48,840 nt of DNA, from positions 1 through 48,840 of the forward strand of contig NZ_JACMYP010000033.1 in NCBI RefSeq assembly GCF_020889705.1, in the 5' to 3' direction. Shown here in pieces: positions 1 to 7,595 of the stretch. Position 1 is the stretch's first letter. Each line of letters starts with the position of its first letter. The DNA comes from Bradyrhizobium altum (GTDB lineage: Bacteria > Pseudomonadota > Alphaproteobacteria > Rhizobiales > Xanthobacteraceae). The position numbers were made by a program, and so were the translations under genes. The notes below the pieces were generated by a model that saw only the letters and a program-made list of their open reading frames with translations, ran no database searches and had not been told where the DNA came from.

Positions 1-1
1 C

Positions 2-271
2 CGCGTCGGCAGCTTTCTTGGCGGCTTTCTTCGCTCGGTCTTGCGCCTTCTTGTCGGCCGCCGCCTTCGCGACTTTCTTAGCGCGCTTGCGCTCCTCGTC
101 GATAACTTTCTTAGCGGCCTTCTTGGTGTCTTTCTTGCCGGATTTAGCCTTCGCACCGCCCTTGGTCGCGCGCGTGTTCGCAGCCGTCTGCTTTGCAGCG
201 TCCTTCCGGGCCTTCTTCGCTTTCTTGTCCTCTTTCTTGGACGATTTCTTCTTAGCCTTCTTGGCCACCAC
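2..271 (-). CDS. Lysine/alanine-rich histone H1-like protein, partial (3' end outside window)
   Basis: The minus strand is open from a GTG at 271 (a second GTG at 268) to the left edge, 90 codons with no stop. A GAAGGA ribosome site lies 4-7 bases upstream, which favours the second GTG. The product is dominated by Lys and Ala in AKKA/KKAAKK-type runs with scattered Asp and Glu, the composition of bacterial histone H1-like or nucleoid-associated tails. No globular domain is visible in the part seen. It lies just downstream of holB in the same direction, 52 bases after the holB stop, so it may be read from the same transcript. The function is inferred from composition only, and the C-terminus is not in the window. 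An opposite-strand reading of the same bases is Phe/Leu-rich and looks like a shadow. Confidence 0.6.
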   Translation of the reverse strand, partial: MVAKKAKKKSSKKEDKKAKKARKDAAKQTAANTRATKGGAKAKSGKKDTKKAAKKVIDEERKRAKKVAKAAADKKAQDRAKKAAKKAADA

Positions 272-323
272 AAATTCCTTCAGATCGAAGCTTGATTGTC
301 GGGAGTGTCGTCAGACGATGTGT

Positions 324-1364
324 TTATCGGGTCGCGTCCGCGAGCATCGAAAACACCGAGAAAACCAGCGGCTTGCGCTCCAGATTGTAGGCTTCGGTAT
401 CGCGCGCGGCGCGGACGATCTTTTCCCATACCTCCGCCAGCCGTGCAAGGCGCGGCAGATTGGCATTGGCATCGCCGGTTCGCATGCGCTCGCTCATCCA
501 GCGATCGATGCCGTCGATGAAAGCGGCAAGCGCGACGCGGTCGCTGGTGCCGAGCGCATCGCCCAGCGCGTGCAGCTCGCGCGGATCGACGCTCGGAAGC
601 GTTGCGAGCAGCGCGGCGGTGCGTTGCTGCAGCTTGAGCGCGTCGCCGCCGAGCAGCGATAGCGCTCGCCCGACACTGCCCTCGGATGCTGCCGCGGCTT
701 CCGCCAGCGCCGGATCGTCGACCTCGATGTCGGTTGCGGCCGTGGCCGCGCGCACCACATCGCCCGTCTCCAGCGGCCGCAGCAGCAATTTGCGGCAGCG
801 GGACAGAATAGTCGGCAGCACCCGTGACGGCGCGTGGCTGACCAGCAGGAACAGCGACTGCTGCGGCGGCTCCTCGAGGATTTTCAGCAGCGCATTCGCG
901 GCATTGGGATTGAGCTCATCGACCGTGTCGACGATGCAGACGCGCCACCCGTCGACCGCGGCGGTCGAGCCGAAGAACGAGATCGTCTCGCGCGTTTCGT
1001 CGACCGTGATCACGGTGCGCATCACGCCGCGGTCGTTGAGGCCGCGCTCCAGCACCAGCAGCCCGCCATGGGCGCCCGCCGTGATCTGGCGCGCCACCGG
1101 ATCGGACGGATCGACCCGCAGCGTCGGCGCCGCCTGAACCTGGGACGATTTAGGATTGCGGAACGCCAACACGAACCGTGCCATGCGGTAGGCCAGCGTT
1201 GCCTTGCCGATGCCCTGCGCGCCGCCGATCAGCCAGGCATGCGGAATTCGTCCGCTGCGATAGGCATCGAGCAGTGCGGTCTCCGCCTCGCGATGCCCGA
1301 ACAGATCGGGGGTTTCGCGCGGGTGGCGAGCGGGGTTCTCCTGTTCGACCTTGCGTGCGCTCAT
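324..1364 (-). CDS. holB: DNA polymerase III subunit delta' (clamp-loader subunit)
   Basis: 346 residues. This is the delta' subunit of the replicative clamp loader, which helps place the beta clamp on primed DNA. An AAA+ ATPase fold is visible: a P-loop GGAQGIGKAT near residues 47-56, the acidic strand VCIVDTVDELN, the LLKILEEPP motif and the sensor-type SRCRKLLLRPL segment. The cysteine cluster that binds zinc in enterobacterial delta' is absent, as is common in Rhizobiales. The ATG at 1364 is chosen because it overlaps the tmk stop as ATGA, the usual sign of translational coupling. A longer frame to 1418 uses a non-ATG start inside tmk and is unlikely. It is the third gene of a carboxypeptidase-tmk-holB operon. 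Confidence 0.93.
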   Translation of the reverse strand: MSARKVEQENPARHPRETPDLFGHREAETALLDAYRSGRIPHAWLIGGAQGIGKATLAYRMARFVLAFRNPKSSQVQAAPTLRVDPSDPVARQITAGAHGGLLVLERGLNDRGVMRTVITVDETRETISFFGSTAAVDGWRVCIVDTVDELNPNAANALLKILEEPPQQSLFLLVSHAPSRVLPTILSRCRKLLLRPLETGDVVRAATAATDIEVDDPALAEAAAASEGSVGRALSLLGGDALKLQQRTAALLATLPSVDPRELHALGDALGTSDRVALAAFIDGIDRWMSERMRTGDANANLPRLARLAEVWEKIVRAARDTEAYNLERKPLVFSVFSMLADATR

Positions 1365-2047
1365 GCGGGACTGTCTGCCGTGAGCGTTGCGCGCAGATGC
1401 TCGCGCAGCGCGGCCCATATCCTCGCCGCGACCGTGTCCGGATCGCCCGTCGCGTCGATCAGCACGCAGCGCTGTGGATCGTCAGCCGCGATCCGGCGGT
1501 AGGCATCACGCAAATCCTCATGGAACTTGATGCCCTCGGCTTCGAAGCGATCCGCCGTGGCATTGCCGCGGCGCAGGGCGGCGCGCTGCAGTCCGACTTC
1601 GACCGGCACATCGAGGATGAAGGTGAGATCGGGCTTGAGATCGCCGATGGTGACGCGCTGCATGGCATTGACGAGGCCGGGCGACACCTGCCCGAGCTGG
1701 CCTTGATAGGCGCGCGTGGAATCGAAGAAGCGATCGCACAGCACCCAGATGCCCTGGTTGAGCGCCGGCAGGATCACGGTGCGGACATGGTCGTCACGCG
1801 CGGCGGCAAACAGCAGCGTCTCGGCTTCCGGCCCGAGCAGCTTGCCCATCCCCGACAGTACCAAGTGACGGATGATCTCGGCCCCGGGCGAGCCGCCGGG
1901 CTCACGGGTCACGATCGCGCGCAGCTTGGCGACATCGAGCCGTTCGGCGAGCTTGCGGATCTGGGTCGATTTCCCCGATCCCTCGCCGCCCTCAAAGGTG
2001 ATGAAGCGACCGCGCAAGCTCGGCCGTTGGACTGCTGCTTCCGCCAT
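1361..2047 (-). CDS. tmk: Thymidylate kinase (dTMP kinase)
   Basis: 228 residues, the normal family length. It phosphorylates dTMP to dTDP in the cytoplasm for DNA synthesis. Visible motifs are the P-loop GGEGSGKST at about residues 20-28, the TREPGGSPGAE segment that contacts the nucleotide, the DRF motif (CDRFFDSTRAYQG) and an Arg-rich lid segment (AALRRGNATADRFEAE). The ATG at 2047 lies one base after the stop of the upstream carboxypeptidase gene, and the stop overlaps the holB start, so three genes are tightly packed in one operon. No oddities. Confidence 0.95.
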   Translation of the reverse strand: MAEAAVQRPSLRGRFITFEGGEGSGKSTQIRKLAERLDVAKLRAIVTREPGGSPGAEIIRHLVLSGMGKLLGPEAETLLFAAARDDHVRTVILPALNQGIWVLCDRFFDSTRAYQGQLGQVSPGLVNAMQRVTIGDLKPDLTFILDVPVEVGLQRAALRRGNATADRFEAEGIKFHEDLRDAYRRIAADDPQRCVLIDATGDPDTVAARIWAALREHLRATLTADSPA

Positions 2048-2048
2048 G

Positions 2049-3308
2049 TCAGAGCTTCTCGACCCCTGCGCGGAACATTCCGATCACGAGCTCCTGGGCG
2101 CCGTCGAGCGCGCGGCGCATCGTCGATCCCGTGCCGACGGCATCCGCCGCGAACACCGGAGTCTCCATCGCGACATTGGCGCCGCGCCAGACCCGGACGA
2201 CGCCGATCTGCTGGCCGGCAGTGATCGGCGCATTGACCGGGCCGCTATAGATGACGCGCGCGAGCAGCTTGTCGTTGCCGTTCTTCGACACCATCACCTT
2301 GATCGGATCGGGGCTGACCAGCTTGACCGAGCGGGTCTCGCCGCCGAACACCCGGGCGTAGCCGACCGGCTGGTTGGCCGCGATCAGGACCCGGGTCTCG
2401 AAGCTGCGGAACCCCCATTCCAGCATCTTCTTGGCTTCGGTGGCGCGGTCGTCGGAATCCTCGAGGCCGTTGACCACGACGATCAGCCGCGTGTCGTTCT
2501 GCACGGCCGAGCCGACCATGCCGTAGCCGCCTTCCTTGGTGTAGCCGGTCTTCAGGCCATCGGCGCCGGGCAACGCATTCAGCAGCGGATTGCGGTTCTG
2601 CTGGCGGATCTTGTTCCAGGTGAATTCCTTCTCGCCGAACAGCTTGTACCGGTCCGGGTAAGTCAGGATGATGTGACGCGCCAGCACCGCGAGTTCCCGC
2701 ACCGTCATCTTGTTGGTCGGGTCCGGCAGCCCGTTGGAATTGCCGAAGGTCGACTTGGTCATGCCGAGCTCGCGGGCGCGCTTGGTCATAAAGTCGGTCG
2801 CAAAGGTATGCTCGTTGCCGGCGATGCCTTCGGCCAGCGCGATGCAGGCGTCGTTGCCGCTCGGGATGATCGCACCGTGCAGGAGATCGTCGACCGAGAC
2901 CTTGCTGTTGATCGCCGCGAACATCGTGGAGGTCCCGGACGGCGCCCCGCCCCGCCGCCAGGCGTTCTCGCTGATCCGGTACTCATCGGTCAGCTTGATG
3001 TCGCCCTTCTTGATGGCGTCGAACACCACCTCGGCCGTCATCAGCTTCATCATGCTGGAGGGCGCGCGCAGCTCATCGGCATTCTTCTCGAACAGCACGC
3101 TGCCCGAGGAAGCCTCGACCAGGATCGCGGTCGGCGCATCGCCATCGAACCCGCCATCTTCCTTCTTGGCGCCCTGGACGCTGTTATTGGCGGCATAGAC
3201 CACCCCGCCACAGCCGATCGCCAGCACGACCGCGGCCGCGACCAAGCTACGCCAAGAACGCCCGGCGCGAGCGAACGACGTGCGGGGAATTGCGATCTGG
3301 GCTGCCAT
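2049..3308 (-). CDS. D-alanyl-D-alanine carboxypeptidase, penicillin-binding protein 5/6 family
   Basis: 419 residues. A serine peptidase of the S11 family that trims the terminal D-Ala of peptidoglycan stem peptides in the periplasm. All three active-site motifs are present: SMMK (residues 85-88), SGN (150-152) and KTG (253-255), followed by the C-terminal beta-rich PBP5 domain. An N-terminal hydrophobic stretch (about 20-40) serves as signal sequence or anchor, and the C-terminal end (ELVIGMFRAGVEKL) resembles the amphipathic membrane-binding helix of this family. The ATG at 3308 is chosen over an upstream start at 3359 because an AGGA box sits 8 bases before it. First gene of the operon with tmk and holB. 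Confidence 0.92.
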   Translation of the reverse strand: MAAQIAIPRTSFARAGRSWRSLVAAAVVLAIGCGGVVYAANNSVQGAKKEDGGFDGDAPTAILVEASSGSVLFEKNADELRAPSSMMKLMTAEVVFDAIKKGDIKLTDEYRISENAWRRGGAPSGTSTMFAAINSKVSVDDLLHGAIIPSGNDACIALAEGIAGNEHTFATDFMTKRARELGMTKSTFGNSNGLPDPTNKMTVRELAVLARHIILTYPDRYKLFGEKEFTWNKIRQQNRNPLLNALPGADGLKTGYTKEGGYGMVGSAVQNDTRLIVVVNGLEDSDDRATEAKKMLEWGFRSFETRVLIAANQPVGYARVFGGETRSVKLVSPDPIKVMVSKNGNDKLLARVIYSGPVNAPITAGQQIGVVRVWRGANVAMETPVFAADAVGTGSTMRRALDGAQELVIGMFRAGVEKL

Positions 3309-3470
3309 CGGCGATGTCCTGAAAGACTGCGTTCTAACAGCTGGAAGTATCGCAAACAACTGAGGTTTCGCCGCTTGTACACGGCCGACTGGATTGCCCG
3401 CCGCGCTGAACGCCCGTATCCTTGGAACCAGCGAACGACAGCAGAACCGGCAAACAAGGCGGAAACGCGA

Positions 3471-4406
3471 ATGTCATCCTCCCGCACCATTTCCGCCAAC
3501 GGCATCGACATGTTCGTGCGTGAGGCCGGGCAAGGCCCACTGGTCGTGCTCTGCCATGGCTGGCCGGAACTGTCCTACTCATGGCGGCACCAGCTCGCAG
3601 CCCTCGCCGCGGCAGGTTTTCGGGTCGCAGCCCCTGACATGCGCGGCTTCGGCCGAACCACCGCGCCTGCCGATGTCGGCGCCTATACGATCTTCGATAC
3701 GGTGGGCGACATGGTCGCGCTGGTGGCCGCGCTCGGCGAGCGGAAGGCGATGATCGTCGGTCACGATTGGGGCGCGCCGGTCGCCTGGCACGCGGCCCTG
3801 TTCCGTCCTGATATCTTCACCAAGGTCGCCGGCCTGAGCGTGCCGCCGCCGTTCCGTGGCCGCGGCCGACCACTGGAGACCCTGCGCGAGAGCGGCATCA
3901 CCAATTTCTATTGGCAGTACTTCCAGCCGCCGGGCGTGGCGGAGGCCGAGTTCGAGCGCGACATCGCCCACACCATGCGCCTGGTGCTCGGGCGCGGCGT
4001 CTCCGATCCGAGCTCGATGTTCGTCGACGAAGCCAAGGGCTTCCTCGGCAAGCTGCCGACCGGAATGCCGCTGCCGGCCTGGCTGACCGAGGTCGACATC
4101 GCCGAATTCACCGAGGGCTACCGGCAGTCCGGCTTCCGCAGCGGTCTCAATTGGTACCGCAATCTCGATCGCAATTGGGAGCTGACCGCGCCCTGGCAGG
4201 ATGCGCAGATCCATCAGCCGTCGCTGTTCATCGCCGGCTCGAACGATTCGGTGATTACCGGGCTGATCGGTGCCAAGCGGGTTGCGGACATGGAGCGCGT
4301 GCTGCCGAACCTGCGGCAGAAGCTGATCATCGAGGGCGCCGGCCACTGGATCCAGCAGGAGCGCCCCGACGAGGTCAACGCGGCGCTGATCGCATTTCTG
4401 AAATGA
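3471..4406 (+). CDS. Alpha/beta hydrolase, epoxide-hydrolase-like
   Basis: 311 residues. Alpha/beta-hydrolase fold with the features of soluble epoxide hydrolases: the oxyanion motif HGWPE (29-33), DMRGFGRT after strand 4, an aspartate nucleophile in GHDWGAP (D99) and a C-terminal catalytic His in GAGHW. A cap domain lies between about residues 130 and 240. The Asp rather than Ser nucleophile and the HGWP motif point to epoxide hydrolysis rather than esterase activity; the substrate cannot be read from sequence. The frame is open far upstream, but the family N-terminus and the ATG at 3471 preceded by a purine-rich AAGGCGGAAA stretch set the start. Divergent from the carboxypeptidase operon and convergent with rlpA. 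Confidence 0.87.
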   Translation: MSSSRTISANGIDMFVREAGQGPLVVLCHGWPELSYSWRHQLAALAAAGFRVAAPDMRGFGRTTAPADVGAYTIFDTVGDMVALVAALGERKAMIVGHDWGAPVAWHAALFRPDIFTKVAGLSVPPPFRGRGRPLETLRESGITNFYWQYFQPPGVAEAEFERDIAHTMRLVLGRGVSDPSSMFVDEAKGFLGKLPTGMPLPAWLTEVDIAEFTEGYRQSGFRSGLNWYRNLDRNWELTAPWQDAQIHQPSLFIAGSNDSVITGLIGAKRVADMERVLPNLRQKLIIEGAGHWIQQERPDEVNAALIAFLK

Positions 4407-4439
4407 TCAGGCCAAAAGCTTGATTCGCAACGGCTTGCC

Positions 4440-5348
4440 TCAGTAGAGGCCGCGCCCGCTCAGCACTTCGGCCGGTCCACGCGCGTCGATCGGCACATAG
4501 GCCGCCGCCGGGCTCGGGGCCGCGGCGTAGCGCGCGTCACCCTCGTAGGAGACCTCGCGCGGATTGTTCGGCACACGGCGGTGTGACCGGCTCGAGGCCG
4601 ACATTTCCGAGGTGGCGTTGACCGAGGCGTAGTCGGACTGGGTGTTGCCGAGGCTGTAGGGCCGCCCTTCAGGCAGCGGGACATCGCCCCGGACTCGGCC
4701 CGACGAGGACGACATCTCCGGCACGAACGGCCGCGCCGAGGCGACCCGGACCATCGACGGGGACGGCGCCGGCGTACCGGTGCGCAGGGTCGCCATCAGC
4801 TGGCGGTCGTCAGAGCCTTCCAGCGGCGCCCGGCCGACATATTCGACGCGGACGCGCGCGACGCCATTGCCTTTGAAATCAAGCAGTTCGGCGGCCTTGT
4901 TCGAGACGTCTATGAGGCGGTTGCCGTGGTACGGGCCGCGGTCGTTGACGCGAACGACGAGCGATCGGCCGTTGCTCAGATTGGTGACGCGCGCGTAGCT
5001 CGGCATCGGCAAGGTCGGATGGGCGGCCGTAAGCGAGCCCATGTCGAACACCTCGCCATTGGCGGTCAGGCGGCCGTGGAAATCATCGCCATACCAGGAC
5101 GCCATGCCCTCGGCGTGGTAGTTCTCGTTTTCCTCCGGCACATAGGTGCGGCCGGCGACGACATAGGGCTTGCCGATGCGGTAGCTGCCGCCGCCCTTCG
5201 GCACGGGGTCGCCGAGCGCCACCACACGCGGGCTCGAGGACACGCCGTATTTGGGATCGACCCGGCTGGCGAACTGGTTCGAGGAGGCACAATTGGCGAG
5301 GACGAGGCACGTGGCCACCGCGGCGGCGCCGCGCGCCGTCCGGATCAT
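4440..5348 (-). CDS. rlpA: RlpA-type septal lytic transglycosylase lipoprotein
   Basis: 302 residues from the ATG at 5348; an alternative ATG at 5372 adds eight residues. The N-terminus (MIRTARG, hydrophobic stretch, LANC) is a lipoprotein signal, so the mature protein begins at the Cys and is membrane-anchored. A double-psi beta-barrel (DPBB) domain follows, with the family signatures ASWYGDDFHGR, TANGEVFD, AAHPTLPMPS and VRVNDRGPYHGNRLIDVS. This domain cleaves glycan strands lacking stem peptides, typically at the division septum. The C-terminal third is a Ser/Pro/Ala-rich low-complexity region; no SPOR domain is recognised. The box at -2 (LANC) is not the classic LAGC, but similar boxes occur in rhizobia. 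Confidence 0.88.
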   Translation of the reverse strand: MIRTARGAAAVATCLVLANCASSNQFASRVDPKYGVSSSPRVVALGDPVPKGGGSYRIGKPYVVAGRTYVPEENENYHAEGMASWYGDDFHGRLTANGEVFDMGSLTAAHPTLPMPSYARVTNLSNGRSLVVRVNDRGPYHGNRLIDVSNKAAELLDFKGNGVARVRVEYVGRAPLEGSDDRQLMATLRTGTPAPSPSMVRVASARPFVPEMSSSSGRVRGDVPLPEGRPYSLGNTQSDYASVNATSEMSASSRSHRRVPNNPREVSYEGDARYAAAPSPAAAYVPIDARGPAEVLSGRGLY

Positions 5349-5725
5349 CGAATCTGGCCGTCTAATCCCCATCTGCCCCAAGTACCATTCTGCCCGGACC
5401 CGCGCCTACTGCGAGGCGTCGGGATCGATTCTGTCACTGTGCGGCCCACCTCCGCACCGGATGGTGAAGATATCGCAACCGGAACACGGCGGAAATGGGG
5501 AGAGCCATCGGGCGGTGGCGTCTTGGTGAATGGTCTGTTGCGCCTCCTCCGTCCTTCGACGGACCTCCCGCGCGCGCAAAACGCCCTCGCCTGTCCCGCG
5601 ATCAGACACACTGTTGCAGCAAATCATCAGTCGGGGGGCATCTTCAATTCCAACAATTGAATCTTTTTGACTGTGCAAGGCTGCAATCGTTTTCTCTCGG
5701 ACGTGGGGCGCAAAGGAAGTTTGCG

Positions 5726-5815
5726 ATGATCGAGACGGTTACAGCGGTGATGGGCTTGGTGAGTGCGGCGATCTTCTTGGCGCATGCCGTGGAAGGCTAT
5801 CGGTACCGGGCCTGA
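5726..5815 (+). CDS. Tiny single-pass membrane protein (29 aa)
   Basis: An ATG at 5726 follows an AAAGGAAG ribosome site by about 8 bases and opens 29 codons ending in TGA. The peptide is a hydrophobic helix with a short basic tail (VEGYRYRA), which would place the C-terminus in the cytoplasm. The strong ribosome site and clean membrane-helix composition support a real gene. I do not know a function. It is followed 101 bases later by a second tiny membrane protein in the same direction; the two may share a transcript. Confidence 0.55.
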   Translation: MIETVTAVMGLVSAAIFLAHAVEGYRYRA

Positions 5816-5916
5816 CAGTCCGTTGAAGGCGGAAAGACGCGTCACCTCTTTCCAGGAGCGAATGTTCGGAAAGCTTTAATCAATTCGGATGAGCATCGGT
5901 AGAAAGCAGGTGTGTC

Positions 5917-6015
5917 ATGCGTAATCACGATTTGGTCTCCGACGGATTTCTAACCCTGACCGCAGCAAGCCTCGTGCTGCTGTGCTCGAGCCTGCTGGCC
6001 TTCGCTTTCGGCTGA
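5917..6015 (+). CDS. Tiny single-pass membrane protein (32 aa)
   Basis: An ATG at 5917 with GCAGG seven bases upstream opens 32 codons ending in TGA. The first ten residues are polar (MRNHDLVSDG), then a 20-residue hydrophobic helix (LTLTAASLVLLCSSLLAFAF) runs to the end. This resembles the small membrane peptides common in Bradyrhizobium, but that is recollection of a type, not a confirmed family. Function unknown. It is in line with the 29-residue membrane protein upstream. Confidence 0.55.
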   Translation: MRNHDLVSDGFLTLTAASLVLLCSSLLAFAFG

Positions 6016-6229
6016 ACATTTGATGTCCTGGGCGCCGTCTGCGCCCATGCGACAAGCGTCGGCTACGCTCACCTCATTTCTCGCCGCCCGAACCCCGGCT
6101 TCAGCCTTAGAGTGCTGGCGATATCACCCAGGCAAGTGCTCGGCTGCTATGATCGCACGGCAGATCCGCCGTCTTCTCCCAGACCCGGTCCTGACGCATC
6201 CTCCGCCTTCCCAGCGAGAGGATTCGCGA

Positions 6230-6664
6230 ATGACCGGCGGAGTAAGAGAGGGAACGTCTGCGCTGCTCGTCAGCACGGATGGCCGGTTGCTGATGCAACT
6301 GCGCGACGACCTTCCCCACGTTTCCGATCCCGGCAAGATCAGCCTGTTTGGCGGGCGGCGGGAGGGCACCGAGACCTTCCTGGAATGCGTGGTGCGCGAA
6401 ATCCACGAGGAGATTGGCTACTACTTGCCGCCCGAACGTTTTGAGCTGATCGGTCGCTATTTCGGACCGGATTATTCGGCGCCAGGCGGCGCCCTGCACG
6501 GCGCGGTGTTCCTCGCGCGGGACGTGCCGATCGACCGGTTGAGGGTCACTGAAGGCCGCCTCGAGATCGTCGCCGTCGATGACCTCGAACGCATCAGCGG
6601 CAGGCTCGCACGCCCGGCAGAATATGCGCTGGCGATCTTCCTGAAGCGCGAACCAATTACCTGA
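6230..6664 (+). CDS. NUDIX hydrolase
   Basis: 144 residues. It carries a complete Nudix box (G-x5-E-x7-REUxEExGU) in GRREGTE...REIHEEIGY, which binds the divalent metal and cleaves nucleoside-diphosphate-linked compounds. The substrate is not readable from the sequence. The ATG at 6230 follows GAGAGGA by about eight bases; the frame is open farther upstream but the upstream part (from 6020) is Pro/Ala-rich and has no matching motif. The last eight bases overlap the end of the convergent phosphatase gene. Confidence 0.85.
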   Translation: MTGGVREGTSALLVSTDGRLLMQLRDDLPHVSDPGKISLFGGRREGTETFLECVVREIHEEIGYYLPPERFELIGRYFGPDYSAPGGALHGAVFLARDVPIDRLRVTEGRLEIVAVDDLERISGRLARPAEYALAIFLKREPIT

Positions 6665-7088
6665 GCGATGAAACCAACTCGCGGACGAGCTCGTCGATCA
6701 TCGGCAGCGCATCCGCGGGATGGGCAACGTCGATGTCGTGCACATGCCAATAGGTCACCTTGTCGGCGACCTCGGGGAACCGCCGCTCGATCAGCGGACG
6801 ATGCTCGGCCTCCTTGAGCGCGATCACCAGGTCCACGCCGTCGAAGTCAGCCAACGAACATGGCTGCGGATCGCGCGTTGCGCCCTCCGGAACGATGCCG
6901 TTGGCGCGAAGCCGGTCATCAGCAAACACCGACATGGCGCCGACATTGTCGGGCGAGCCCCGTTCAGCGGCGCCTCGCGAGGAGGCGCGCCACGGCAGGT
7001 TTTCGCCGCGCGCAAGATGATTGAACAGCTCCTCTGCGTATCGACTGCGGTAGTAGTTGCCGGTGCAAAGGAAGAGAACGCGCTTCAT
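6657..7088 (-). CDS. Low-molecular-weight protein-tyrosine-phosphatase-like protein
   Basis: 143 residues. The N-terminus is VLFLCTGNYYRSRYAEE, the C-x5-R phosphate-binding loop shared by low-molecular-weight tyrosine phosphatases and ArsC-type arsenate reductases. The late acidic DP loop of classical phosphatases is not obvious; a HVHDIDVAHP segment lies at its expected place. The start could be ATG 7088, 7094 or 7097; none has a strong ribosome site, and 7088 gives the family-typical short lead to the beta strand. Its 3' end overlaps the convergent NUDIX gene by eight bases. Confidence 0.8.
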   Translation of the reverse strand: MKRVLFLCTGNYYRSRYAEELFNHLARGENLPWRASSRGAAERGSPDNVGAMSVFADDRLRANGIVPEGATRDPQPCSLADFDGVDLVIALKEAEHRPLIERRFPEVADKVTYWHVHDIDVAHPADALPMIDELVRELVSSLR

Positions 7089-7334
7089 GGACATCATGAT
7101 GGCCAACGGCGACGGTCGCGGTCAACCGTGCTGCATGCATGCAACGATGACCCGTGGCCAATTGCTGCAGCCTCGGCTCCCTTGCATCGGCTGAAGGCCG
7201 GGTTGTCCTCGCGCTCAAATTCAGTCGGTTCGCTGCTGATGGACCGGGCAAACGGCCCACTTCGCTCCGGTGTTCTCGCCAAGTTCGCGTTGCGTTCGGC
7301 GTCACCCTACGCTAAGGGCCTGATCCAATGATCC

Positions 7335-7424
7335 GGAAGGGTGGCCGAGTGGTTTAAGGCACCGGTCTTGAAAACCGGCGTGCCCGCAAGGGTACCGTGG
7401 GTTCGAATCCCACCCCTTCCGCCA
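7335..7424 (+). tRNA. tRNA-Ser (anticodon UGA)
   Basis: 90 bases including an encoded CCA end. The acceptor stem GGAAGGG pairs with CCCTTCC, the anticodon stem CCGGT/ACCGG frames the loop CTTGAAA with anticodon TGA at 7369-7371, the long variable arm (GTGCCCGCAAGGGTACC region) is the class II form of serine tRNAs, and the T arm GTGGGTTCGAATCCCAC is intact. The last 14 bases, CACCCCTTCCGCCA, are repeated at 22346 and 29419, marking this as the integration site of two elements. The gene stays complete after integration because the element supplies nothing upstream of the 3' end. Confidence 0.97.
7411..7424 (+). repeat. Attachment core 1 (attL), 3' end of tRNA-Ser
   Basis: CACCCCTTCCGCCA, identical to 22346-22359 and 29419-29432. 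It covers the 3' acceptor strand, discriminator and CCA of the tRNA, the usual crossover for tyrosine integrases. The integrase gene begins 171 bases downstream, which fits this being the left junction of element 1. Confidence 0.85.
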
Positions 7425-7595
7425 CCTGCTAATCCATCAGTGTCTATACGCGTCCATCCCTGACACCTAAGCCATTGCGCCGTAACGAAAATCTTCATTT
7501 TCGTGCCGCCCAATATCTTCGCGTGTCAACCGGCATCTACGTCGCCGACGTGGGTTGCGACGTGGGTTTAGGCGGACACTTTTGGAGATAGTCAG

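Noticed and set aside
18..662. Plus-strand Phe/Leu-rich frame at the left edge
   Set aside because: Its hydrophobic runs are the complement of Lys codons of the histone-like gene and of holB; it has no membrane-protein pattern of its own.
1872..3470. Upstream extension of the epoxide-hydrolase-like frame
   Set aside because: The extension is antisense to tmk and the carboxypeptidase gene. Family similarity and a start codon both begin at 3471.
5643..5668. TTCAATT-CCAAC-AATTGAA hairpin followed by TCTTTTT as a terminator
   Set aside because: No gene ends upstream on that strand and the stem is all A/T-rich and weak; left as a chance palindrome.
5831..5853. GGAAAG...CTTTCC hairpin after the 29-residue gene
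   Set aside because: Only six pairs with an 11-base loop and no T-run; too weak to call a terminator.
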